From positions 1,162,501-1,192,500 of the forward strand of contig WPIO01000059.1 of the NCBI GenBank assembly GCA_009760855.2: 30,000 bases of DNA, read 5' to 3'. Made by a program: the position numbers and the translations under genes. Position 1 is the first letter of the stretch. Each line of letters begins with the position of its first letter. The stretch comes from Cristatella mucedo (Eukaryota > Bryozoa > Phylactolaemata > Cristatellidae). Positions 1-10,924 of this stretch are shown piece by piece. Below the pieces are notes generated by a model that worked only from the letters and a program-made list of their open reading frames with translations, was not told the DNA's origin and did no database searches.

Positions 1-66
1 TGAACGAAAAGCCTCGCGGGTGAAAATGCAAGCTCGGTGGTGTTAAACCTTATTGGGGGAGGCTGT

Positions 67-210
67 AAATACAAAATAAAAATACGATTCATTTGTATAG
101 CGCCCTAATAGGACTCAATCTCTATTCAGGCGCTTCACATATGCCACGGGGCTTGAGACCTCTTCCAGACCTTGGTCGGGGCGAGCACCTTAACCGCTGG
201 CCAAAACCAG
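67..210 (-). mobile_element. tRNA-derived SINE, copy S1
   Basis: Read on the minus strand, this copy starts with a tRNA-like head (CAGCGGTTAAGGTGCTCG, resembling the A-box region of serine/leucine tRNAs). A decayed B-box region ending in CTCAAGCCCC follows. The tail is the stem-loop AGCGCC...GGCGCT (plus-strand 99-104 and 129-134), then an AT-rich end without a clean (ATT)n. Four other copies in the window share this order. Basis: direct comparison among copies; the tRNA origin is inferred from the box spacing. Confidence 0.8.
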
Positions 211-1726
211 CTCGGCTGTAAATCTCCAGCGGCACTGCAAGGCAATAAACTTTGGCTAAGCAATGGTTCTAGGATAGTAGGGAAACATTTCTTTCAAATT
301 TTGGTAAAACCCTAACGTACGTCAAAGAGGGATGAGCCACAGAGACGTATTGACTACGTATTGTCGTCACAGTGATTGGAGCGACAAGTTGCCAAGTCTG
401 GTTGAAACTTGAACTTGTAAGCGACTCTGCCAGCTCCCTCATTTTAATCAAAGTGCCTCTGCCAAGGTCCTAATCTGCCCACCTCCTTGGCTTAACCTTT
501 CCTAGATCTGACTCGCTAAGTATTTGGCAATGCCGGGACCAAACCAGGATGACGTACTACATGAGCCAGATGATGCAAGCCCTAGAGATATTTGGCGGTT
601 GCCGAATTAGAACGTTGATGAGCAATACAGGTCACATAATATAGCAGCTGCTAGCCTTGCCTCGACAAGACAGCTCAACCAGTATTTGGCAGGCGCGTCT
701 GCACGGACGAGCACCAGTCACGTTCGCAGTGTTTTGTGGCCAAGGACTTCTGGTTTTCACGTCAGCAACTAGTACTGTCGTTGAAAAAACGGCCTCCATC
801 TTGATGCGATCTCCCACACTGCACTGCTGGCATTCTGCTCGATGCTTGAAAACAGATTTATTTGCTATCTAATTTTCATGCTGACGTATTTCGTTGTTTC
901 GACTTTGACGGTCGCGTGCTCTCCCGAAGAGAGGCATAAACTCATAGCAAGGTATACACGATTTACCGACGAAATAGAACGCACAGGAATGAGAGCTCGG
1001 AGACACCACTCTTTCTCTAAAGTGAAAAGCATCTCCCGAGTATACCTGCCAGTTTCAGCAACTTGACGCGTATGCCCTCTTTGCACGCAGGTGACGTTCA
1101 AGCCTGGGTAGGAGCGTGGAATGTCAACGACAGGCCAAATATCCCGAGCTCCCAATTCGCTGCATCCGGCTCGTCATATTGCATCGTGCGCTGCCTAGAC
1201 AACGTGAATCGATAGAGGAGAGTGGTCGCGTCGCTCTGCTTCCGTATTAGTGCTTATCGATAGCCAATCGAAGGCCACCTAGCTTCTCTCCTCTGGGTAA
1301 CAAGGGTAACTTGGAAATGCCTGGCGATAGCGGTCACGTCGTTCTGGCTCTGGTCGCCCCGAGACACTCGGTCCACGCCCCGATTTGGCTCGCTAAGTAT
1401 TTGGCAAATAAGGGCACCAATGCAGACCATCTGCATTGTTCAAAGTGCTCAAACCTACCGGCCTAAGAGTCCGAGCTCTCTCGTGCGAGGCTATTAATTT
1501 GAGAGAAAAGTGACCATAGCTTCTGCGGTTTCTTAAATAAATCGCCAGCTTTCGTTTTAACTTCTCGGAGTATGAATACTGCAAGTAGAAGCGATTTCGC
1601 TTCAGCGAAATAGCTTCCTGTCGAGCGACTCCACTTTTATTCTGTGATTTTCCGGCTTTTGCTGCAGCTCTTGCTCGCGCTACAGATTAAGACAACCGGA
1701 GGATGAACTGCTACTTTCGATATCTC
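211..1726. other. unassigned interval with a duplicated 19-mer
   Basis: No convincing gene was seen; the ORFs are short and lack recognisable domains. A 19-nt string (CTCGCTAAGTATTTGGCAA) occurs exactly at 512-530 and again at 1389-1407, and a related TATTTGGCA lies near 680, suggesting remnants of an unknown dispersed repeat. A short inverted repeat lies at 1588-1617. Confidence 0.5.
1588..1617. repeat. inverted repeat, 14-bp arms, 2-nt spacer
   Basis: Arms 1588-1601 and 1604-1617 are complementary except for one mismatch, with a TC spacer. It would form a tight hairpin or cruciform. No flanking U-run or gene suggests a terminator role; function unknown. Confidence 0.6.
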
Positions 1727-2110
1727 AAAAATAATAATAATGCATTTGAGAAAGCGCCCTCAGAGAACTTAATCTCTTTCTAGGCGCTTTACATTTGCTG
1801 CAAAGTGAAATGCAATTGAATGGTAAGTAAAATCATGCTTGAAAAACAAACAAAATGAATAATATGGTTAGGGGTGACATGCACAAGGTAAGCATGCAAA
1901 TGTGGTTAGTGGCAGCATGCACAGTGTCAGCACGCATAAGCACATGAAGGACGAATCACAGGGACCCACTAAATGCTGTCCTAAGTAGGTGTGTATTAAG
2001 TTCCTTTTAAATGCGGTCAGGTCAGGGGATGTTCTGACGCAGGTCGGGAGGCAGTTCCAGGCTTTGGGAGCATACGAACTACGTTCTAGGCTTCTCCGGT
2101 CTCGTTAGTC
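1727..2110 (-). mobile_element. LINE 3' end, copy A (L2/CR1-like)
   Basis: On the minus strand this matches the last codons and 3' UTR of LINE copy C at 12,752-14,345. It ends in the family stem-loop (1751-1790, AAAGCGCC pairing with GGGCGCTTT) and an (ATT)n tail at 1727-1742. It is 5'-truncated and retains only the end of the ORF2 C-terminal region, so it is non-functional. Confidence 0.85.
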
Positions 2111-2645
2111 TTGACTACGAATTTGGCATTCATTTCGAAATCGAGCCTCTGCTACTATGTACTGGATGCATTTGACAAGCAGGATAGATCCAAGATTTAC
2201 CATCCGAGATATTTGTCTTGCACTAGACCATTTTCACATCAATGTCACGCCAAGGAAAGGCTAGTAACCGGCTAAATAACTAACTGCACCAGGCGTAAAG
2301 GGATGCCGAATGGGACCAAATGGTACTAAGCCTTTATGTTCACGAATTTGGTGATAGCGTTTTTGTCTTGCACAAAACTGGGGGTTGGCTTGTAAGCCTT
2401 GAAGCTTTTAACAGGACCAGTATAATAATACAACCCGCTGTACGAATGCTGCGGGCTTACTTAACCTCAGCCTGCGAAAACCTAACGCGATCTCAGCCTA
2501 GCGTTTGACCTCAACCTTGCTTGACCTCAACCTTACTAGACCTCAGCCCGCATAGCTCGGGTGCAACTGCAAGAGCCGCTAGACACCTGAGCTCAAACAA
2601 ACACCAACAGATCGCCTGCTGTAGCAGGGTGCACGCTCGAGCGCT
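2111..2645. other. unassigned interval with a short direct repeat
   Basis: No gene was recognised. A 14-nt string TTGACCTCAACCTT occurs at 2505-2518 and 2521-2534 (16-bp period), with looser relatives just before and after it. The remainder shows no structure I can support. Confidence 0.4.
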
Positions 2646-2771
<126 letters not shown>

Positions 2772-3048
2772 TGCAGGCTGGCACCCACTAATCACCGACT
2801 AATCGAATGACCTTTCCGACTTGACATCGGCCCACTGGGGTTAGTCGGCAAGCTGTCGCTCGCTCAGCAGGTGAGCAGCGAGAGATGGCGCTCGAACTAA
2901 AGTCCGCAGCGGGGAATGAAGCTTCTGTGCGCTTACATCTATATCATCTCGTGCAGGACAGGAGTTTGCACAACGTGTCAAATCCAAGGCGTCTCAGTCG
3001 CCGCGATACCTGCATTCCGGCTGATGCACGTAAACAAGGGATAGTAGG

Positions 3049-3440
<392 letters not shown>

Positions 3441-3450
3441 GGCCATAGAG

Positions 3451-3611
3451 CAGTGGTTCTCAACCTTCCTAATGCCGTGACCCTTTAACGCAGTTCCTCA
3501 TGTTTCGGACCCCCAACCATAAAGCTGTTGTGTGCAAATGTGGAAATAAAAATGCATGTTTTCCGATGGTCTTAGGCGACCCCTGTGAAAGGGTCGTTCG
3601 ACCGAGAACTG
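3451..3611 (+). mobile_element. SPIN-like hAT miniature element (non-autonomous)
   Basis: The element starts with the hAT-type terminal sequence CAGTGGTTCTCAACC at 3451. It continues with text I recognise from SPIN-family ends known from tetrapods and some invertebrates: a run beginning CTTCCTAATGCCG, then GACCCCCAACCATAA-like sequence. Near the right end is a block including GATGGTCTTAGGCGACC and GAAAGGGTCGTTCGACC. The right terminus is reduced to GAGAACTG at 3604-3611, so the 3' terminal inverted repeat is decayed. No transposase is present; the middle is deleted. The 8-bp target duplication is not clear (CCATAGAG on the left against CAGTAGAG about 8 bp beyond the right end). The family match rests on recalled knowledge, not a search. 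Confidence 0.8.
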
Positions 3612-4645
3612 AAATTGAATTGGCTGCAGTAGAGTGAGCCCAGGGTGTCGCCTTTGGAGCAAAACATTTGGCGATGATAGCGACAGTTGGTGACCTGCAC
3701 TGCAGTGTGCCTGACATTGACTGACTTGATATTCAGTGCACTTAGGTATGCGCAGCCAGCGTGCCAAGTCTGCTTCTGGTCGTGTCGGTGTCGAGTCGTG
3801 TCAGAATCGTGTCGTCTAGCGTGCCAAGTCCGAATTTTGCTAACGCAGGTGGCCGAAGTGTCTGCAGGAGTACATCGAATGAATCGAGTGGCCCGGCGCC
3901 AGCGAAACGTGTCGATCTGTCGGCGATAGGTAGAACCATTAAATCGCACTCATGTTCTGTTTAATTGGCAGCCAGCTTATTGATTTGCTGGGGGGACGTG
4001 CACAGGTTTGTGGACCGCGAGGGATCACCACATCTCGCTTCTTAATATCTCTTCTTTCAGCCGCTTCGGCTTGAGTTGCGGCGGCGCCGGACGCTCGCGG
4101 AGCGCTCGGTGCGATAACAAATAGGTCAGGATTAGGGAATCGAACGGCCTAATGTTTATTGCGACAGATCTGAGCCTTGGCGACAATGGTCCCACTTGTA
4201 GCCGGCAATCAAGGGTTGCCTGCTGCGATACTCGATCCTAAGACCTATGATCCTATGACCTATGATCCTATGACCAGGGATCGAGTAAAGAGCTCGAGCA
4301 CCCAACCAGTGAGCCAAGGCCGAATTGATGGCTGCAGTAGCAGAGAAATGGAGTGGCTGCCGCGGCTGCCGTCGTTGGAGCTCTGGCTGAAGCAGTGGAG
4401 GATTAAAGCGCTTGCCCCACGGCTGATTGTAGGAGCATGGGGCTGCAAAAAGGAGTTGTCAAATAGTTTCAGATCGCTGTGTGGGTTGGATGAATCCCCC
4501 AATTTGATAAAAGATAAAAAATGCATAGCTATGCAATTGAAATAACATCAAAAGAATGCAATCGGCCCGATTTGCTACGAATTTAAAGGAGTGACCAGCC
4601 TTTGCAAAGTGGTTGTTGGACTGCGTTGGGTCCACATTTCTCGAT
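3612..4645. other. unassigned interval
   Basis: No supported gene. AGCGTGCCAAGTC occurs twice about 60 bp apart (near 3759 and 3819), and a 15-bp unit is repeated twice at about 4243-4275 (ACCTATGATCCTATG). An ORF across 4177-4545 contains these repeats and has no recognisable domain. Confidence 0.4.
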
Positions 4646-4659
4646 ATCGCGGCCGCGAT
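4646..4659. repeat. 14-bp perfect palindrome
   Basis: ATCGCGGCCGCGAT is perfectly self-complementary and contains GCGGCCGC. It lies 8 bp before the larger palindrome at 4668-4709. Confidence 0.8.
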
Positions 4660-4667
4660 TCACCACC

Positions 4668-4709
4668 AGGTCTGTACCAGCAGCGGCAATACGCTGCTGG
4701 TACAGACCT
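4668..4709. repeat. perfect inverted repeat, 18-bp arms
   Basis: Arms 4668-4685 and 4692-4709 are exactly complementary around a 6-nt spacer (GCAATA). Perfect pairing over 18 bp is unlikely by chance and suggests a recent or constrained hairpin. It lacks target-site features of a known transposon, and no adjacent gene explains it. Confidence 0.9.
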
Positions 4710-5440
4710 CGAACTTCACGACTCAGAGCGGCGCGGGTCTGCAAAGCAACGCCAACTTTTCTCTTTTCTTTTGCTCTTCATCGTTCGCTGACTGAGGCCG
4801 CGAGCCGCGCGCGCGTGGTTTGCCTTTTTTTTTTTATATGAAACTTCTTTCTGACGGCCACTGCAGTACGACAATGTGTGCTTCAACAAGACATCTCGCG
4901 TTTTGCAAGAGTCAAGAAGTATTGCGGATGTTAAACTCTTGTCTCCATAAAGTCCAGAGGACGGGAGCCAGAGGTCGAGGGGTCAGAGGTTGAGGGGTCA
5001 GACTTTCGCGGTAGGTCGAGCGCACTCGACGGCGCAGATGCCGAGCAAAATAATGCGAAAGAAAACAACGCAGCAGAAGTCTTCCTTTGGTGTTGCTAGG
5101 CAACTGATAATCTCGCAAGCACCCTTTTCGTTGCGCTCCTTCAAGGTAAAGTTGTTGCCTCGGTTTGACAAAATCCTGGCTACGTTCGCGTACGAGTGTT
5201 TACATAGCCGACGGCGCCATGCTGGGAGTGAGCGTAGCCAAGGGAAGGGTTTGCTTGTAGCTGAGTGGATCTAAACTCGGCGAAATACCCGGGGGGGGGA
5301 GGGTTCGACGCATTGGCGAACCGTGCGCTGCAACTAGGATATTGTATCCAGCTTAGAGTGTAAGGGACAAAGGAAAAGTAGTGCGTTTATTATTACGCCA
5401 AAACTTGTATCGCCATTTCGGATCGCAGAATTCAGACTGC
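4710..5440. other. unassigned interval
   Basis: No supported gene. A T10 run lies near 4827, GAGGTCGAGGGGTCAGAGG-type near-duplications near 4971-5000, and a G9 run near 5291. Confidence 0.4.
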
Positions 5441-6480
5441 GCCTCGCTGTGTGGAGCTGTGCCTGAGTCGCCGCCGCCGCCTCCGCGGTCGCTGCACGCG
5501 CCTACGCTTTTTTGTCATCTGCCCTCAAGTGAAAGCGCTAAAAGGCTAAAAGGATGCCAGCGGCAACAGTTTTGCGCTTTCTATTGTTAGTAATACCATT
5601 ATGGTGGATTCATGCAAATTTGCGCCGATGTATAGGTAGCTAAGGAGTTGCCACACGCCGCGTCTCCCCGAGTGAGTCGCACCGTCGTTGGTCGCCAGGG
5701 ATAATGCTGTATTAACCCGCCGCTCGCCGCCGCCGCTGCTGCTGCCCTCGAGTTCGCAGTGGCGAGTCGTTTCGCTCCGCCGCCGCCGCCGCCGCCGCCG
5801 CCGCAGTCGCGGCGAGACCGTCGGAGCCAAGCTGCCATTCGACGTCGTCACCCCGTGCGCGCACACCGCTCGCTGCACGGAGGGAGAGCCGACGAATCGC
5901 CAGCCTAGAGCAGCCGCAAGCGGCGCCGCCGCCTCCGCCGCCGCCGCCGCCGCCGCCTCCGCTCCGCCGCCATTCTCCTCCTACTATTAGGTAAGTCGAG
6001 CGCGCGCTCGGGCTTAATTAGCGTGAATACTTGACCCTCCGCACGACCTCCAGGCTGCCGCCGCCGCCGGCTGCGGCGGGGCGTCGTTCAGCAGTGCGGT
6101 CCAATAAACGACGCAATAGTTTATTCCTTTTCTTGGGACGTACGGCGCTCGCTGCACTTTGCGGCGGCAGGACGCCTACGGGTACGCTGCCGCTGCTGCT
6201 GCCGAGCGAGCATTCTCTCTCGATTCGATGCGTGCAGCTCGCTGAACGCACGCGAGCGCGGCGATCGCGCGCGCGAGCCAGCACCGGCCTTTTCGCCGGC
6301 GACCGAGTGACTGCGCCTGCGTCAGCTGACGCAGACATCCGTTCAGGTTCGCTAAATGTGCGCGCCGCGCACCTCGGAGTGCGAGGGCGCGATGAGTAGC
6401 TCTCGGTAGCGCTCGCACGCACTGCTGCTGCATGCGTACGTGAGCTCGGCGCGAGTGTCCTTGAACCCGCTAATTTGTCC
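5440..6480. promoter_or_regulatory. CpG-rich block, possible promoter/first exon
   Basis: This kilobase is very rich in CG dinucleotides and GCC/CCG runs (about 5779-5803 and 5922-5957), unlike the flanking sequence. It contains a good splice donor at 5990/5991. In animals such blocks often mark promoters and non-coding first exons. No TATA box or translated exon could be fixed. Confidence 0.45.
5690..5990 (+). other. candidate 5' (non-coding) exon ending at a splice donor
   Basis: The sequence TTAG|GTAAGTCG at 5987-5998 is a near-consensus splice donor. The only long plus-strand frame across the stretch is low-complexity (poly-Arg and poly-Ala from CCG repeats) and ends in a stop (5988-5990) immediately before the donor. 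A UTR exon is therefore more plausible than a coding one. Its 5' end is arbitrary and the downstream exon was not identified. Confidence 0.3.
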
Positions 6481-6515
6481 TGCATTGCAAGCGGGACAAA
6501 TCAAGAGGTTCAAGG
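6459..6515. repeat. imperfect inverted repeat, 22-bp arms
   Basis: Arms 6459-6480 and 6494-6515 pair at 17 of 22 positions: 9 bp, then a 5-nt internal loop, then 8 bp, with a 13-nt terminal loop. It sits at the edge of the CpG-rich block. It could be a small-RNA-like hairpin or the ends of a tiny transposon; nothing here decides. Confidence 0.6.
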
Positions 6516-7325
6516 CTTAAATATCAAGATAGGAGACACTTGGACGCAAAAAGTACCTTCAGATTCTGCTCGCACCCGCTAGGTGTCGCCACCGAGCTAC
6601 CCGTCGCCCTAGCCGATGGCTGTAAAATGGCTAGTAAGCTCACCATCTCTTGTCATTTGTCGGGGCAAATTTGTTGCACGAATGAGTTGCGTAATTTCAC
6701 GCAGCACGAGTTGCATGATTTCGCTCAGGTTTGAGGCTGCGTAATCGCTGCACGCCAGCACTGCAGCTGGTTCAGCGTAGCAGGCGCGTGCAGCGAATGA
6801 TTCGCTGTAACTCGCCACTTGGTGGACTCGCGCTCAACGAGAACCATCGTAGAGTCCAGTGCAAATCATGCAAAACTGCCCTGTGTTAATCTCACCCTTA
6901 AGGATTAGCTTGGGAGCAGGACGGAGCCCACGACGACTCATCTCACTCGCAGTATACTGCTTGGGGGCCGCCAGCTACGAACCGCCGCCGCCGCCGCAGC
7001 CGCCGCCGATACTCAAGCAGCAGCGTCGTTGCTTGAGTCGCGTCGCGATTGTCGGTTGAGCGCAAGATATTGTGCACAACCTCTGACTCTGACGTCGAGA
7101 GGTAAGCACGATAGGCCCTCATTAGATTAGCGACCTCCTTAGTTAAGTGCACCCACAATAAAAGCTTAAATAGTCGATGAAGGTGAAATCTTCCGTCGGC
7201 TGGCTGTCCGCTAACGCGGCTTCGCAAGGTCACGTCATTCGCTTTCCTTGCTTTGTGAAATACGTGTACGTTGGCTCAGTTTGGCATGTTACCACGAACC
7301 TTGCGGTCATGCTTCCTGTTGACCT
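6516..7325. other. unassigned interval
   Basis: No supported gene. A (CCG)n-type run lies at about 6979-7007 and CAGCAGCG just after it. The longer ORFs depend on these runs. Confidence 0.4.
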
Positions 7326-7372
7326 TGTATAAAGTGCCTAGAAAGATATTAGGCTCTCTGAGGCCGCTGGAA
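7326..7372 (+). mobile_element. LINE/SINE tail remnant
   Basis: AAAGTGCCTAGAAAGATATT and the following CTCTCTGAGG match the family 3' stem-loop region on the plus strand. Only this tail remains, followed by AATGTATG-type low-complexity sequence to about 7440. Confidence 0.55.
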
Positions 7373-10044
7373 AAATGTATGTAATGTATGAAAAAATGTT
7401 TGGAACAATGTAAATGAAAAATGTATGGGAAAATGTATTACTGCTATTATTATCAGCTTCGTTCTCTCTGGCTCTGTCAAGCACTTTTTCCATGGATGAT
7501 TCAAAAGGCAAGGACGAAACTGCACGTCCTAGATGCTGTTCGCTGATTAAATGGTTCCAGTGGCGTGAAAAAAGGCGAGCCTTCCTTCCGGTCCTTCGCA
7601 TTGCCAGTGGGTAGGCATCAATCAACGAACTCTCGAAATAGTGAACGAGGCGCATGCGTGCGCATGGCGGCAGCTCGGCCCGAGCCGAGAATGGCCTCTT
7701 TCGAATCGAGGCTGACTTGGCGTGGCGCTGGTTTATGTGCGCTCACTGCTGCAAGCGCAGCAACGGAACGGCTCGCTTTCGCTCAATGGCGACGACGACC
7801 TATTTTCGTGCGATTGCGCCACTGTGCTCACCATGGCGAGCCTTCATTGTCTGCGTCCGAAGCTGCTGACGTGGCTGCTTTGGTGGTCTTCGGTGAACTG
7901 ATCCAGGTAACTCCAAGATTCCTCGATTCGCTCTTCGCTGTCGGAGTATTCAGCTCGAATTCAGCGAAGCTTCGTCCCGAAGTATCGAAGGCTTTCTGAT
8001 ATTAATATTGAAAAAATTTAATGCACATTTTCAGCGCTGCAAACTCTCACGCCGCACTTTCTCATTCCTAATGACCTTTGCGATCGACATTTGTGTGGGT
8101 CGTCGCGCATGCGCGCGCCTCTCAAGGAAATTTGTCACATTCCTCATGTCGCTTCGAGTGTGCGCGCGCGCGTATGTTTGCTACATCAAATCATTTTTAA
8201 TAATTTTGCATTATCCAGTTCCTTCAGTTGCCGCGCAGCGACTCCAAACTCCCCGGCGTCAGGGAGCCGGCGACCGCGACGGCGTCCCAGGGGTCGCCGC
8301 TAGTGCAGTTCGACGCGCATGCAGAGAGGCACTACTTTGAGCTGCGTCGTATTCTGACTTCCATCGCACCTACGTACGTTTCGAAACTTAATGTTAAAAC
8401 TACCCAGTTGTGGATATGTCGCCCGCGAAGAACAACTAGTATAAGGGGAGATTACTCCGCATGCAGGGTCGTTGGCACGAGGCGGCGGGCGGAGGCGTCG
8501 GTCTGTCCAGTGGGCGGGCGAATACGCGGAACGGCGGAACGGCGTGGTGGCAGCGACTGTTGCTGGCAGCGACCGTAGCAGCTGGTCTCAGGTTTTTGAT
8601 CCAGCATCTTCCATCTCAGCGGTCGACCGGTAGGATGGCACCGTATGCCGCCGCCTGCGAGACAGTCGTTTGCTTTGCATGCTTGATACCGCACTGCTAG
8701 CCACTAACCCTCGGCTGCTGATTCTCTCGCAGCGTCTCGCAGCGCCTGCTTCAGCGATTATGTTCTCTTATGGCCCTGAACAAAGAACCTATCTATTCCT
8801 ATGGTTATGAGCACTCTCCTTACGTGAGAATCGAGATTCTGCTGCCAGAATTTGGCAGGCAGCAAAAAGGTGCGAATCCTATGCGATAATTCTCCCATTG
8901 TACTGAAAGAAAGCGAAAACGGATACGACAGTCCTCGTCCGCCATATTTTTACTTGTCGTGCTACGCGATCCCTCCCCAGCACTTCTTATAGTATTATCT
9001 TATTACTTCAATTTGAAGTCTCGCGTCACCCTCTGAAAGTCGCTCATTTGGATGACAAAGTTAGAAAAGAAAGAAACCTGAGTTCCGCACGAGACTCGCG
9101 AGACTTCGCGAGAGACGCGTGAGTTGCAGTAGTCAGAGCAGAGCGCAATTTGTAGAGTGAAAGTCAAAAAGAGAGTGGGGCGTCCGTCCGAGCCTCTTCG
9201 CAGGCGCAGCCTTGCCCCTGCGACTTCGCTAAGCGCTTAAAGTCTGCGGCGTACGTATAACCCAGTTGACATATACGACCCGATGCTGCTGCACCGCGTG
9301 ACCTCTCCAGCCGGTGCCGTGTCGGCAGCGATGCGAATTTAAGGGAGCCTGGCAGTTGTCTAGCGACCGCGTAACCGTAAATCAAAAACGCACCGAGAAA
9401 TGTGACGCAAATAATTACTTAACAACACTGCCCGATTCTGCACTCAGTAGAATTCTGCGTTGGCTGCTGATTCTGAGCAGAACGAGTGACAAACCTGCGT
9501 CTTTGATGGCGGAAACGTCGGGTATGGAGGCACCCAGCGAATCTGGCGAATCGGAATGATGGCAGTAGATGTATGTGTAATAACTAAGACTAGGGCAAAG
9601 TTTGGGAGAGGCGTCTGCTTGCCTCTTTCGTCGGCGGGCGCTTACGGTTTGCAGACCTCTGGGGGGCGTGGTCAGCTGCATTTTTCTGGTGCAAGCTCAA
9701 GTCACGAGGAGCACACAAGGAGGCTACCTTAGGAGCGCCGAGATGGGATTAGCCACACTTACAGGCGCTTTTTTTACATGCGTGCTTCTTGGTGGTCGTG
9801 ATCTATGCATCTGCCACGAAATTTTCTGCTGCTACAAAGAAAGCTCGACCGAAGTTAATCGCGTCTTAGATCGGCGTCTTAGCGGCTAGCTGTTCGCTAG
9901 CTTCGCTGTTCGTCTTTAGCGGCTAGCTGTTCTAAAACTACATAATCTACCTTAATTATATATCTTCCTGAAAACGCACACTCGTTGTTGACATCTGTGT
10001 TTGTTTTCCAATTTAGGGAAAAAGTAGGGCTGCTGAAAATCAGC
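7373..10044. other. long unassigned interval
   Basis: No gene is supported. A degenerate AAAATGTATG-type repeat occupies 7370-7440. Positions 7650-7905 are GC-rich with an open frame ending near a CCAG|GTAACT donor-like site (about 7906), and 8091-8340 and 8455-8695 also have open frames. None has a recognisable domain or paired acceptor and donor. A 17-nt duplication lies at 9879-9932. Confidence 0.4.
9879..9932. repeat. 17-bp direct repeat at 37-bp period
   Basis: TTAGCGGCTAGCTGTTC is found exactly at 9879-9895 and 9916-9932, with GCTAGC and CGCTGTTCG variants between. A small local duplication. Confidence 0.8.
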
Positions 10045-10445
10045 TAACAAGGATAATACATTTTTATGGTACCCTCAAAAAAATAATCTCTTTCCAGGAA
10101 TTTTACATATGCTGTAAATGAATCATGATCGTAGGATATACTGGTAACGTGCACGGTGTCAACATGAATAATGTGGTTAGTGGTAATATGCAAGGTGTCA
10201 ACATGCAAGTATGGTTAGTTGTAAGATGCACAGTGTCAGCACCCATAAGCAACCAAAGGAAAGTACAAGGAATCAGAAAACGCTGTGAGAAACATGTGCG
10301 TTTTGGTAAGTCAGGGGTTGTCGTGACCTAGTCACTAGCTGTGAGAAACAGGTGCGTTTTGGTGAGTCCGGGGTTGTCGTGACCTAGTCACTAGTGGGTT
10401 CCAGGCTTTAGGAGCCCGCGAGCTACAGGTCAAAGGTCGCCAACA
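10045..10445 (-). mobile_element. LINE 3' end, copy G, with internal duplication
   Basis: On the minus strand this aligns with the LINE 3' UTR (GGTGTCAACATG and TGTGGTTAGTGG motifs as in copies A and E) and with the last ORF codons near its right end. Its stem-loop (about 10070-10110) is degraded. A 56-bp segment is tandemly duplicated (10282-10337 and 10338-10393). Confidence 0.75.
10282..10393. repeat. 56-bp tandem duplication inside LINE copy G
   Basis: Two adjacent units beginning GCTGTGAGAAAC and ending CCTAGTCACTA differ at only a few positions. The duplication is absent from the matching region of copies A, C and E, so it arose after insertion or in this sub-lineage. Confidence 0.85.
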
Positions 10446-10924
10446 GATTTCAGGTTCGTTCGAGGCAAGGTCCCTAAACTTGCTTCACTTGCAGGCTAAA
10501 CGCGCCAAACTGTCGGCTGCGCCAACCGAACAGCGAGCTGCGCTTAGCTCTCGAAGCTGTTCCAATGCAGCGAAGCCGAGCACGGTCACGGTCAGCCAGT
10601 CACGAGCTCTGTACGTGCACGCGCAGCTTCCATTGCACTCCGGAGTCTTGAGACGGCAAGCACTTCTAGCATGTTCGCGCCCTTCTACCTAGCCTCTTGG
10701 CAGTGTGATCAGTTGAGTAAATACCGAGCGCAAGCCTTGTCAGAATGTACGACCACAATCTAACCATATACCACGTTATTCATGATTTACTTTGACAAAC
10801 GAGGTAGCCGCGATCTGAAAGGGTCACGTGATGTGACCGTTTTCTTTTCGTCGATGACAAACTCATACGTACGGTTTCACCTGGCGAATTGGAAGCCACA
10901 GTAGCGCCAAAGATGTTAAGTCAC
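10446..10924. other. unassigned interval
   Basis: No supported gene. An ORF at 10480-10692 has no recognisable domain; the rest shows no repeat I can place. Confidence 0.35.

Noticed and set aside
5688-5990. 100-codon ORF with poly-Arg and poly-Ala
   Set aside because: Produced by CCG repeats; ends at a stop abutting a splice donor, so a UTR is more likely.
7414-7614. Small secreted-looking protein beginning MKNVWENVLLLLL
   Set aside because: The hydrophobic start comes from AATGTATG/TTATTA low-complexity DNA after a LINE tail; no support for a mature peptide or splice sites.
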